NCBI RefSeq assembly: GCF_036192275.1
Contig: NZ_CP108088.1
Coordinates: 5,023,501-5,087,500, forward strand
Direction of reading: 5' to 3'
Source: Streptomyces sp. NBC_00250
GTDB lineage: Bacteria; Actinomycetota; Actinomycetes; Streptomycetales; Streptomycetaceae
Length of the DNA: 64,000 bases
The stretch's first letter is position 1, and each line of letters begins with the position of its first letter. The notes below the pieces were generated by a model. It had not been told where the DNA came from, searched no databases, and was given only the letters and a program-made list of their open reading frames with translations. Positions 52,030 to 59,846 of this stretch are shown one piece after another. The translations under genes and the position numbers were made by a program.

Positions 52030-53232
52030 ATGGCCGTATGGGACGACCTGGTCGGACAGGCGAAGGTCGAGGAGCAGCTCGCCGCGGCCGCGCGGGACGC
52101 CGACGCGCTCGTGACCGCCCATGCCGCCGGAGGCCCCGAGCCCGACGCCTCGAAGATGACCCACGCCTGGCTCTTCACCGGCCCGCCGGGGTCCGGGCGG
52201 GCGACCGCGGCACGGGCGTTCGCCGCCGCGCTGCAGTGCGTGAGCCCCGACCGGGCCCTGGGCGGGGCGCCGGGCTGCGGCTTCTGCGACGGCTGCCACA
52301 CGACCCTCGTCGGCACCCACGCGGACGTGGAGATCGTCCGCACGGACCTGCTGTCGATCGGTGTGAAGGAGACCCGCGCACTGGTCCGGCGCGCCCAGCT
52401 CTCGCCGGCGGGCGGTCGCTGGCAGGTCATCGTCCTGGAGGACGCCGACCGGCTCACCGAGGGCGCGGGCAACGTCCTTCTGAAGGCCGTCGAGGAGCCC
52501 GCCCCGCGCACGGTCTGGCTGCTCTGCGCGCCCTCCCTGGAGGACGTGCTGCCCACGATCCGTTCCCGCTGCCGGCACCTGACCCTGCGCACCCCGCCCG
52601 TGGAGGCGGTCGCCGACGTGCTCGTCCGGCGCGACGGCATCGACCCGGAGGCGGCGTACATCGCCGCCCGCGCGACCCAGGGGCACATCGACCGGGCCCG
52701 GCGGCTCGCCACCGACGAGCGGGCCCGCGCGCGCCGGGCCGTCGTCCTCAAGCTGCCGCTGCGGGTCGAGGACATCGGCGGCTGCCTCAAGGCGGCGCAG
52801 GAGCTGGTGGACGCGGCGGCCGAGGACGCCAAGCAGGTCGCGGAGGAGGTCGACGTCAAGGAGACCGAGGACCTGAAGGCGGCCCTCGGCGCGGCGCAGG
52901 GCGGGCGGATGCCGCGCGGCACGGCCGGGGCGATGAAGGAGCTGGAGGAGCGCCAGAAGCGCCGCAGAACGCGTACGCAGCGGGACAGTCTGGACCTCGC
53001 CCTCACCGACCTCACCGGCTTCTACCGCGATGTCCTGGCGCTCCAGCTGCGGTCGCGCACGGCCCTCGCCAACACGGACGTACGGGACGCGCTGGAGCGG
53101 ATCGCCGGGGACACCAGCCCGGAGCGCACCCTCCGCCGCATCGAGGCGGTCCTGGCCTGCCGGGAGGCCCTCGACCGGAACGTGGCTCCGCTGCTCGCGG
53201 TGGAGGCGATGACGATGGCGCTGAGGGACTGA
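52030..53232 (+). CDS. holB: DNA polymerase III delta' subunit
   Basis: A 400-residue clamp-loader subunit. The P-loop-like GPPGSGRAT (51-59) has Arg57 in place of the Walker Lys, as expected for the ATPase-inactive delta' subunit. A four-Cys zinc module (Cys70, Cys85, Cys88, Cys91 or close) and the arginine-finger motif SRC in IRSRCRH support the assignment. A Lys/Arg/Glu-rich helical insertion (about 270-330) is typical of actinobacteria. GAGGAGGGGCAGAC precedes the ATG. It stands directly upstream of the Tap-like gene. Confidence 0.94.
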   Translation: MAVWDDLVGQAKVEEQLAAAARDADALVTAHAAGGPEPDASKMTHAWLFTGPPGSGRATAARAFAAALQCVSPDRALGGAPGCGFCDGCHTTLVGTHADVEIVRTDLLSIGVKETRALVRRAQLSPAGGRWQVIVLEDADRLTEGAGNVLLKAVEEPAPRTVWLLCAPSLEDVLPTIRSRCRHLTLRTPPVEAVADVLVRRDGIDPEAAYIAARATQGHIDRARRLATDERARARRAVVLKLPLRVEDIGGCLKAAQELVDAAAEDAKQVAEEVDVKETEDLKAALGAAQGGRMPRGTAGAMKELEERQKRRRTRTQRDSLDLALTDLTGFYRDVLALQLRSRTALANTDVRDALERIAGDTSPERTLRRIEAVLACREALDRNVAPLLAVEAMTMALRD

Positions 53233-53266
53233 CGGGGGATGGCCGGGGGACGGCTCCGGCAGGCGA

Positions 53267-53298
53267 TTGGACACGGTCCGTACCGGTCCGGATACGCT
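53267..53298 (+). promoter_or_regulatory. Promoter of the leaderless Tap-like gene
   Basis: TTGGAC (53267-53272) and TACGCT (53293-53298) 20 bases apart; the -10 ends 6 bases before the ATG at 53305. Confidence 0.5.
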
Positions 53299-53304
53299 CC
53301 GGGA

Positions 53305-54879
53305 ATGGACTCCAGGCGCTTGCTCCGTACGTCCGCCACGGCCCTCGCGGCCGCCGGGCTGATCCTTTCCGGCTGCTCGGGCGGCAGCGACGCGGCGGCG
53401 TCCCGCACCACATCGGCCCCGTCGGCAGCGTCGGCCCCGTCGGCCTCTTCGGCCGCGGTGTCCGTCTCGCCCGACGTCCTGAAGACGTACTACTCCCAGA
53501 AGCTGAAGTGGCGCGACTGCGGCGTCACGGGCTTCGAGTGCGCGACCCTGCGTGCCCCGCTGGACTACGCGAAGCCGGACGGGGAGCAGATCGAGCTGGC
53601 CGTCTCCAGGGTCCGGGCGACCGGTCCCGGGAAGCGGCTCGGTTCGCTCCTGGTCAACCCGGGCGGCCCCGGCGGCTCCGCCGTCGGCTACCTCCAGGGG
53701 TACGCGGGCATCGGCTACCCGGCACCCGTCCGCGCCCGCTACGACATGGTGGCCGTCGACCCGCGCGGAGTCGCGCGCAGCGAGCCGGTGGAGTGCCTGA
53801 CGGGCCCGCAGATGGACACGTTCACACAGGTCGACCAGACCCCCGACGACAGCGCGGAGATCAACGCGCTGAGCGCCGCCTTCAAGAAGTTCTCGGCCGG
53901 CTGCGCGAAGAAGTCGGGGACGATCCTGCCGCACGTCTCCACGATCGAGACGGCCCGTGACATGGACATCCTGCGGGCGGTGCTCGGCGACGAGAAGCTC
54001 AGCTACGTGGGGGCGTCGTACGGCACGTTCCTCGGCGCCACGTACGCCGAGCTGTTCCCGGACCGGGTCGGCCGCCTCGTCCTCGACGGGGCGATGGACC
54101 CGTCGCTGCCGGCGATCGACCTCAACCGCGACCAGACCGGCGGCTTCGAGACCGCGTTCCGGGCCTTCGCCGCCGACTGCATCCAGAAACCGGACTGCCC
54201 CCTCGGCACCGAGTCCGTCCCGGCGGCCGGCGAGGCGCTGAAGAGGTTCTTCCGCGACGTGGACGCCGACCCCGTGCCCACCGGCGAGAGCCGGGAGCTC
54301 GGCGAGTCCCTCGCCACCACGGGCGTGATCGCGGCCATGTACGACGAGGGCGCCTGGCCCCAGCTGCGCGAGGCCCTCACCCAGGCGATCGGCGGCGATG
54401 GCTCCGGCCTCCTCGTCCTGGCCGACAGCTACTACGAGCGCGAGGCGGACGGCACGTACGCCAACCTCATGTTCGCCAACGCGGCCGTGAACTGCCTGGA
54501 CCTGCCGCCCGCCTACGCCGGCCCCGCCGACGTGCCGAAAGCCGTCCCGTCCTTCGAGAAGGCCTCCCCGATCTTCGGCAGGGGCCTCGCCTGGGCGGCC
54601 CTCAACTGCACCTCCTGGCCGACCCCGCCCACCGGCGCCCCCCACCGCATCACCGCCGAGGGCGCCGCCCCGATCCTGGTCGTCGGCACCACCCGCGACC
54701 CGGCCACCCCGTACAAGTGGGCCCAGTCCCTGGCCGGCCAGCTCTCCTCCGGCACCCTCCTCACCTATGAGGGCGACGGCCACACCGCGTACGGCCGGGG
54801 CAGCGACTGCATCGACTCGGCGATCAACACCTACCTCCTGGAGGGCACCCCTCCGGCCGAAGGAAAGCGCTGCTCATAG
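53305..54879 (+). CDS. Tap/SlpD-like secreted alpha/beta hydrolase lipoprotein
   Basis: A 524-residue proline/tripeptidyl aminopeptidase-type hydrolase, an extracellular lipoprotein (lipobox LSGC, Cys24) with a Ser/Ala/Pro spacer. The oxyanion loop NPGGPGGS is at 118-125, the nucleophile Ser238 is in GASYGT, the acid is in GTTRDPATP, and the His is in EGDGHTAYG. Such enzymes trim secreted proteins and peptides in Streptomyces. It ends 85 bases before tRNA-Thr. Confidence 0.9.
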   Translation: MDSRRLLRTSATALAAAGLILSGCSGGSDAAASRTTSAPSAASAPSASSAAVSVSPDVLKTYYSQKLKWRDCGVTGFECATLRAPLDYAKPDGEQIELAVSRVRATGPGKRLGSLLVNPGGPGGSAVGYLQGYAGIGYPAPVRARYDMVAVDPRGVARSEPVECLTGPQMDTFTQVDQTPDDSAEINALSAAFKKFSAGCAKKSGTILPHVSTIETARDMDILRAVLGDEKLSYVGASYGTFLGATYAELFPDRVGRLVLDGAMDPSLPAIDLNRDQTGGFETAFRAFAADCIQKPDCPLGTESVPAAGEALKRFFRDVDADPVPTGESRELGESLATTGVIAAMYDEGAWPQLREALTQAIGGDGSGLLVLADSYYEREADGTYANLMFANAAVNCLDLPPAYAGPADVPKAVPSFEKASPIFGRGLAWAALNCTSWPTPPTGAPHRITAEGAAPILVVGTTRDPATPYKWAQSLAGQLSSGTLLTYEGDGHTAYGRGSDCIDSAINTYLLEGTPPAEGKRCS

Positions 54880-54919
54880 GCCCTCTCCGGGGGTGGTCGG
54901 AGCACCCCGCGAAACTGTG

Positions 54920-54925
54920 TAGACT
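54920..54925 (+). promoter_or_regulatory. -10 of the tRNA-Thr promoter
   Basis: TAGACT lies 39 bases upstream of the tRNA 5' end. A -35 is not clear. Confidence 0.45.
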
Positions 54926-54964
54926 TGGCGTCGCTGCTGCACCCACCATGGGTTCGGACGGCGT

Positions 54965-55038
54965 GCCGCCTTAGCTCAGTTGGCCAGAGCAACGCACTCG
55001 TAATGCGTAGGTCTCGGGTTCGAATCCCGAAGGCGGCT
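54965..55038 (+). tRNA. tRNA-Thr(CGT)
   Basis: A 74-base tRNA. Acceptor arms GCCGCCT and AGGCGGC pair perfectly, the D stem GCTC/GAGC encloses AGTTGGCCA, the anticodon loop CTCGTAA gives CGT (reads ACG), and the T arm is TCGGG-TTCGAAT-CCCGA. The discriminator base is T and CCA is not encoded. There is no integrase or repeated tRNA end nearby, so the site is not used by a mobile element here. Confidence 0.98.
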
Positions 55039-55045
55039 CGGAATT

Positions 55046-55081
55046 ACCCCAGGACTCACTCGCCGTGACCTGGGGTTTTTT
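55046..55081 (+). terminator. Terminator of tRNA-Thr with U-tract
   Basis: ACCCCAGG (55046-55053) pairs with CCTGGGGT (55069-55076), followed by six Ts. It is one of the few canonical U-tract terminators in this window. Confidence 0.85.
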
Positions 55082-55941
55082 CATTTCTCCTGGCCGCCGT
55101 CATCCGCTGCGGTCCGCATGAAGTCTCTGAGCAGTCGTACGAGTTCGTCCGGCCGGTCCTCGGGGACCAGGGTGCGGCTGCCCTCGATCTCGGCGAGGCG
55201 GCCTCGCGGGAACAGCTCGGCCAGGCGCGGGCCGTGCTCGCGGGGCATCAGCCTGTCCTGCGCCGCCCAGGCGATGAGTACGGGTCTGTCGAAGGAGCGC
55301 ATCTGCTCGGACCATGCGAGCAACCGCGCTCTGGGCGGGGTGGAGGTCAGGTACTTGGCCAGGTCGCGGCGGACGCCGGGGTCCGTGCGGGCGGGCCGGA
55401 ACCAGGCGTCCATGATCGTGTCGGGGACCGGGTGCTCGCTCATGGCGCCCCAGCCGTTCGGAGCCCGCCGTACCGGGCGCACTCGCAGGAGGTTCATCAG
55501 CAGGGCCAGGCCGCCGGGGACCGATGCGGCCCGGACCAGGGAACGGCCGGGCTTGCCCGGCGGGTAGTTGTCGAACGCCTCGCAGGCGACGAGGGCGAGC
55601 CGGGCGATGCGCGCCGTGCGGCCTTCGGACAGCAGCAGTTGCGCTCCGCCCCAGTCGTTGAGCACCAGCGTGACCTCGTCCAGCCCGAGCCGGTCGAGGA
55701 ACTCCCCGACCAGGAGCGCCTGTCCGCGCAGCGACAGGTCCGCGTCCGGGCGCATCGGCTTGCGGTGGCTGCCCAGTGGCAGCGTGGGCAGCACGCATCG
55801 GTAGGTGCCGCGCAGGTCGGGGACGACCTTGCGCCACACCGTGTGGTCCATCAGTACGCCGTGCAGGAACACCAGGACGGGACCGTCGCCCCCGGTGTCT
55901 TCGTAGGCGATGGTTCCGGACGACAGTTCGACCTCGGGCAT
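55081..55941 (-). CDS. Alpha/beta hydrolase lacking the catalytic His
   Basis: A 286-residue haloalkane-dehalogenase/epoxide-hydrolase-like protein. The HGVL oxyanion loop and nucleophile elbow LNDWGGAQ with Asp96 are present, as is the acid AAQDRL. Where relatives have Gly-His before a VPEDRP segment, this one reads EGSRTLVPEDRP, so Thr257 stands at the His position and no nearby His can replace it. The protein may be inactive or bind its ligand only. ATG was chosen over an upstream in-frame start because GAGGAGAGG precedes it. Divergent from the TetR gene, sharing twin operators. Confidence 0.82.
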   Translation of the reverse strand: MPEVELSSGTIAYEDTGGDGPVLVFLHGVLMDHTVWRKVVPDLRGTYRCVLPTLPLGSHRKPMRPDADLSLRGQALLVGEFLDRLGLDEVTLVLNDWGGAQLLLSEGRTARIARLALVACEAFDNYPPGKPGRSLVRAASVPGGLALLMNLLRVRPVRRAPNGWGAMSEHPVPDTIMDAWFRPARTDPGVRRDLAKYLTSTPPRARLLAWSEQMRSFDRPVLIAWAAQDRLMPREHGPRLAELFPRGRLAEIEGSRTLVPEDRPDELVRLLRDFMRTAADDGGQEK

Positions 55942-56033
55942 GGCCTTGCCTCTCCTCGTGTCGTACGCCGGACAGCCGGCCGTTCGTTCGTTCGTCGGCG
56001 CATCGAGGTCCGGTCTGTGTATCCCAACAACTA

Positions 56034-56045
56034 CCACAGCTGTGG
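56034..56045. promoter_or_regulatory. TetR operator candidate, site 1
   Basis: CCACAGCTGTGG, a perfect palindrome of the pattern CCACA-NN-TGTGG, 93 bases upstream of the hydrolase start. Confidence 0.65.
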
Positions 56046-56098
56046 CACCACGGGTGGGGTGGTTGACGTGAGAGGGTGAAGCAGGGCTGCTAGATTCA

Positions 56099-56110
56099 CC
56101 ACACCTGTGG
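56099..56110. promoter_or_regulatory. TetR operator candidate, site 2
   Basis: CCACACCTGTGG, the same pattern, with the symmetry extended by CA/TG on each side; 65 bases from site 1 and 75 bases before the TetR start. Confidence 0.65.
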
Positions 56111-56184
56111 TGTTTGGGCGGGGATGGTCAGGCCGATCCGGTCGGGGCCAGAGCGATCGACGGGGCAGCGAAGGGAGGGGCGGC

Positions 56185-56805
56185 GTGGCGGAGAACGCGA
56201 ACCGGCGCAACCTGCTGCGGGACGCCGCTCTCGAAGTGCTGGGCACCGAGGGCAGCCGCGGCCTGACCCATCGAGCGGTCGACGGCGCGGCGGGAGTGCC
56301 GACCGGGACGGCGAAGAACTACTTCCCCACCCGGGACACGCTGCTTGCCGCCGTCGCGGAGCGCTGCCTCGACCTCTTCCGGCAGGCGGGCACCCTGCCG
56401 ACCGGTGTCAGCGGCCCCACCAGCCGTGAGGACCTCGCGGCACTGCTGCGCGGCCTGCTCGAAGAGGCCGCGGGCCCGGGCCGCCGGCGGGTGCTCGCCT
56501 ACCTCGAACTCCACGGCGAGGCGTCACGCAAGCCGTGGCTGGGCAAGGTGCTCGCGGAGATCTCCGCCATGGACTTCGCGATGATGGAGCGGCTCCAGCG
56601 ATCCGCCGGGCTCGACGTCACGCCGCAGCGCGCGCGTGTCGTGACCATGGCCGTGCACTCGGCCGTCGTGGACCTGCTGGCCCACCCGCCGGAGGTGCCG
56701 GACGGGGCGGGGCTCGATGACCTCGACGAGTTCGTCGGTGGGCTGCTCGACGTGGTCTATCCCCCGCCGCGTCCGGGCGAGGACCGGACGGCCGACAGGC
56801 CGTGA
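56185..56805 (+). CDS. TetR-family regulator
   Basis: A 206-residue repressor-type protein. The helix-turn-helix LTHRAVDGAAGVPTGTAKNYFPTRDTLL-like region (from about 29) is standard, with the recognition helix GTAKNYF. The C-terminal domain (about 70-195) has no motif that identifies a ligand. AAGGGAGGGG precedes the GTG. It probably represses itself and the divergent hydrolase through the two CCACANNTGTGG sites. Confidence 0.85.
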   Translation: MAENANRRNLLRDAALEVLGTEGSRGLTHRAVDGAAGVPTGTAKNYFPTRDTLLAAVAERCLDLFRQAGTLPTGVSGPTSREDLAALLRGLLEEAAGPGRRRVLAYLELHGEASRKPWLGKVLAEISAMDFAMMERLQRSAGLDVTPQRARVVTMAVHSAVVDLLAHPPEVPDGAGLDDLDEFVGGLLDVVYPPPRPGEDRTADRP

Positions 56806-56908
56806 AGGCCGCGCCGTTCCGACAGGTGGGCGGAGGTGGCGGGGGCGGGGCGGTTGGTCGTACAACTCCGGAAGATCTTTTGCGCCGGAGTGGGAAACAG
56901 GGGGCAGC

Positions 56909-57622
56909 GTGACCAACACCAGCAGCAGCACCAGTGGCAGCGGGGTGGCCGGGGGTGGTGACGCGTTGGTCGTGACCGAGCGGACGCGGTTGCGGCGGAT
57001 GCGGGAGAAGGGGAGTCATCGGCGGGCCGATCTGGACGCCGTGCTCGGGGCCGGGTTCCTCTGCCATCTCGGGGTTCCCGTCGACGGCACGACGATGGTC
57101 GTGCCCACCGCGTACGGCGTCGAGGGCGACCAGCTGTACCTGCACGGGTCCGTCGCCAGCCGCAGCCTCGTCCAGGCGCCCGACACCACCGTCTGCGTCA
57201 CCGTCACCCATGTCGACGGGCTCGTTCTGGCCCGTTCCGTCTTCGAGCACGGGGTGAACTACCGCTGCGCGATGGTCTACGGGGTGCCCCGCGTCGTGAC
57301 CGACCCGGACGAGAAGCTGCGCGGCCTTCGGGCGCTCACCGAGCAGAGCTCCCCGGGGCAATGGGAGTACGCACGCCGGCCCAGCCGCAAGGAGCTGGCC
57401 GCGACCTCGGTGCTCGCGCTCGACCTGACCGAGGCCTCCGTGAAGACCCGCAGCGGGCCGCCGGACGACGGTGATTCCGAGGACGCCGCCCTCGGTCTGT
57501 GGGCCGGCGTGCTGCCCGTGGTGACGACCTTCGGCGAGCCGGTCACCGATCCCGTTCTTCCCGCCGACGTCGTACCGCCCGCGCATGTGGCCTCCCGCGC
57601 GGGGCGCGTCCTCGGCGAGTGA
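56909..57622 (+). CDS. PPOX-class flavin-dependent oxidoreductase
   Basis: A 237-residue pyridoxamine-phosphate-oxidase-fold protein of the nitroimidazole-resistance (NimA-like) type. RRADLDAVLGAGFLCHLGV and VPTAYGVEGDQLYLHGS are the first strands of the split barrel; VTHVDGLVLARSVFEHGVNYRCAMVYG continues it. It probably binds FMN or F420. The N-terminal 15 residues are a Ser/Gly-rich tail. GGGGG precedes the GTG. It converges on the sigma-factor gene through a 9-bp repeat array. Confidence 0.84.
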   Translation: MTNTSSSTSGSGVAGGGDALVVTERTRLRRMREKGSHRRADLDAVLGAGFLCHLGVPVDGTTMVVPTAYGVEGDQLYLHGSVASRSLVQAPDTTVCVTVTHVDGLVLARSVFEHGVNYRCAMVYGVPRVVTDPDEKLRGLRALTEQSSPGQWEYARRPSRKELAATSVLALDLTEASVKTRSGPPDDGDSEDAALGLWAGVLPVVTTFGEPVTDPVLPADVVPPAHVASRAGRVLGE

Positions 57623-57626
57623 GAAC

Positions 57627-57762
57627 TCCTATGGCTCCTACGGCTCCGATGGCTCCGATGGCTCTGACCGCTCTGACCGCTCTGACCGCCTGACCGCTCT
57701 GACAGCTTTGACAGCTCTGGGAGTTCTCGGAGCGGTCAGAGTCATCAGAGCCGTCAGAGCTG
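57627..57762. repeat. 9-bp repeat array between convergent genes
   Basis: About 15 units of GGCTCCGAT/CGCTCTGAC type from 57627 onwards, then the same unit in inverse orientation (GTCAGAGC) up to 57762. The last unit, CAGCTCTGA on the minus strand (57754-57762), is the end of the sigma-factor gene with its stop codon. Confidence 0.88.
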
Positions 57763-58689
57763 GAGTTTCAGGCTGCTCAGGTGGTCCGCGTCCGACAGGG
57801 CATCGATCGCGGTGATCCGGTCCTCCAGGACCGTGAACGCGAACACCAGCCGCGGGTCGCCCTCCGGCGGCCAGGCCAGGCCCGCCGCGCCGTCCACCAG
57901 GGCTCTTCTGGCCGTGCCCACCCGGTCGGCGATCGCCTCGGCGACCGCCCCCGGGCCGTGCACGACCGTCGCCCCGGTCCGTACGGCCGTGGCGTCGGCC
58001 CGCAGCACCACCTCCGGGTCGAGGAGCTCGTGCAGGGCGGCGGCATCGCCGTTCCGCGCGGCCGTCCGGAAGGCCGCGACGATCTCCCGCTGGCGCGGCA
58101 GGTCGGGCTCCGGCATCTCCTCGGCCTCCTGGAGCCGGTAGCGGGCCCGGCCGGCGAGCTGGCGGGTGGCGGCCGGGGTCCGCTCCACGATCAGGGCGAT
58201 CTCCTCGTACGGGACGGAGAACTCGTCGTGCAGGACGTACGCGAGCCGTTCCGGGGGTGTCAGCTCGTCCAGGGTCGTCGGCTGGGGCTGTTCCTGGGGG
58301 TTTCCCAGAGGGGTGGCGGGGGCGGTGTGGTGCGGTCCGCCCGAGGCCCAGGGGTCCCACGGGTCCCAGGGGTGTTCGCGGAGTGTCTCGCGGGAGCGGA
58401 GCCGGGCCAGGCAGGCGCGAGCCACGGCCGCGGTGGGGTCGTCCGTGGCCGGGACCGGGCCCGGGGCGATCGGGGCCTCCCGGGCCCGCCCGGTCCTCCG
58501 TACGTCCTCCACCGCCTCGTCGGCCTCCTCGAAGGTGCCGAGGAGGCGGTACGCGACGGCCCGCAGATGCGGTCGCTGCTCCTCGAAGAGTGCTGCGGGG
58601 AGGGCCGTGGGGTGAGATTGGGGGAGGGGGGCTGGGTGGGATTCGGGGTGGGTCGCTGGGAGGGCTGCGGGGGCAGCGTTCTCATCCAC
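57754..58689 (-). CDS. ECF sigma factor with SnoaL-like C-terminal domain (SigJ/ECF41-like)
   Basis: A 311-residue sigma factor. Region 2 (about 40-95; YRLLGTFEEADEAVEDV) and region 4 (about 140-190; LTPPERLAYVLHDEFSVPYEEIALIVERTPAATRQLAGRAR) are followed by a SnoaL-like domain (195-311) that replaces an anti-sigma factor in ECF41 sigma factors. Region 2 is interrupted by a Pro/Ala/Trp-rich linker (about 65-140). The typical C-terminal NPDKL motif is only faintly recognisable as SDADHLSSL. The start is GTG with GGAGG about 11 bases upstream. Confidence 0.82.
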   Translation of the reverse strand: MDENAAPAALPATHPESHPAPLPQSHPTALPAALFEEQRPHLRAVAYRLLGTFEEADEAVEDVRRTGRAREAPIAPGPVPATDDPTAAVARACLARLRSRETLREHPWDPWDPWASGGPHHTAPATPLGNPQEQPQPTTLDELTPPERLAYVLHDEFSVPYEEIALIVERTPAATRQLAGRARYRLQEAEEMPEPDLPRQREIVAAFRTAARNGDAAALHELLDPEVVLRADATAVRTGATVVHGPGAVAEAIADRVGTARRALVDGAAGLAWPPEGDPRLVFAFTVLEDRITAIDALSDADHLSSLKLQL

Positions 58690-58719
58690 GGGGCGTGGCC
58701 TCCGTCGGGCAGGAAGGGT

Positions 58720-59100
58720 TCAGTCGCCGTGTCCCGTGCCTCCGCTGCCGAAGCCTCCGCTGGAGATCCCGCCCCACTTGCGCTTCTCCTCGGTCGGCGG
58801 GTCGGGCGACGCCTCCGAGCCGTCCTTGAGCTGGTACGGCATGAGCCGGTGCTCGCCGTCCGTCTGGGGCATCTCGGCAGGCCTGCGGTACCCGGACGTC
58901 TCGCCCGGCAGGCTGCCGTCCTCCGGTCGATGGGGCTGCTCGTCCGGCTTCGGCGGGTTGGACTCGCGGTCACGGACCCGGAAGCCCAGCCAGACCGCCG
59001 CGATCAGCACGGCGACGATGACGAGTCCGCCGAGGAGCTGTCCGAGGCCCGACTGCCAGACTCCCGCGGCCATGGTCTGGGCTGCGCTGAGACTGTTCAT
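58720..59100 (-). CDS. DUF6479-type small membrane protein
   Basis: A 126-residue protein with one transmembrane helix (about 22-42) and a basic stop-transfer RVRDRE; the remaining 80 residues are Pro/Asp/Glu-rich and probably cytosolic. The family is restricted to Streptomyces and its role is unknown. The ribosome binding site (GGAG one base before the ATG) is too close to be normal. It is divergent from the SigE-like gene. Confidence 0.68.
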   Translation of the reverse strand: MNSLSAAQTMAAGVWQSGLGQLLGGLVIVAVLIAAVWLGFRVRDRESNPPKPDEQPHRPEDGSLPGETSGYRRPAEMPQTDGEHRLMPYQLKDGSEASPDPPTEEKRKWGGISSGGFGSGGTGHGD

Positions 59101-59241
59101 ACTCCAGGATTACCCCTTTTTCGCCCTTTTGGACGCACCCGGCGAAGACGCCTGAAGATTCCCTGAAACATTTCCCCGCCTCTGTCGCGTCAATGAGGTG
59201 TACGGCGACCACACCACGTCACCGCGAGGGAAAGGAGGGGC

Positions 59242-59751
59242 ATGAGAAAGTCCCGCGCGGACGAGTTCCTGGAGTTCGCCGCCGCACGCTCGGGTCATCT
59301 GTTCCGCTCGGCATGCTTGCTGACCAGCGGAGACACCCATCTCGCCGAGGACCTCACCCAGGAGACGCTCGGCCGGATGTACGCCCTGTGGGGCCGTATG
59401 GCCCGGATCGGGAACCCCGCCGCGTACGCCCAGACCGTGCTCGTCCGCACCTTTCTCAGCCACCAGAGGCGCCGCTCGGCCACCGAGCGCCCCCTCGGCG
59501 AGCTTCCCGACCGCGCCCCCGACACCGGCGAGGACCCCGCGCTCCGGATCGCGCTGCTCGACGCGCTGGCCGGGCTCGCACCCAAGGACCGGGCGGTCGT
59601 GGTGCTGCGGTACTGGGAGGACCGCAGCATCGAGGAGACCGCCGAGGCCCTGCACGTCAGCTCCGCCGCGGTGCGCACCCGCTCCGTACGGGCGCTGGCG
59701 AAGCTGCGTGCACGACTCGGCGGCAGCATCGCCGAGTTCGCCACCCGCTGA
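59242..59751 (+). CDS. SigE-family ECF sigma factor
   Basis: A 169-residue ECF sigma factor: region 2 FLEFAAARSGHLFRSACLLTSGDTHLAEDLTQETLGR (from about 10) and region 4 LAGLAPKDRAVVVLRYWEDRSIEETAEALHVSSAAVRTRSVRALAKLR (from about 110), the SigE-type subgroup of actinobacteria. A strong GGAGGGG lies 4 bases before the ATG. The next gene, 95 bases downstream, encodes a membrane protein that looks like its anti-sigma factor. Confidence 0.9.
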   Translation: MRKSRADEFLEFAAARSGHLFRSACLLTSGDTHLAEDLTQETLGRMYALWGRMARIGNPAAYAQTVLVRTFLSHQRRRSATERPLGELPDRAPDTGEDPALRIALLDALAGLAPKDRAVVVLRYWEDRSIEETAEALHVSSAAVRTRSVRALAKLRARLGGSIAEFATR

Positions 59752-59846
59752 CCCCCGCGTCCCTTCCCGGTTTCCGCACGTCCGCTCGTCCACTTCCGCC
59801 CCCAGCGGCTTCTGCCCTTTTATCGACCGGAGACGGTGAATTCGAC

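Noticed and set aside
54965..55038. tRNA-Thr as an attachment site for an integrated element
   Set aside because: No integrase and no duplicated tRNA end downstream; flanking genes look chromosomal.
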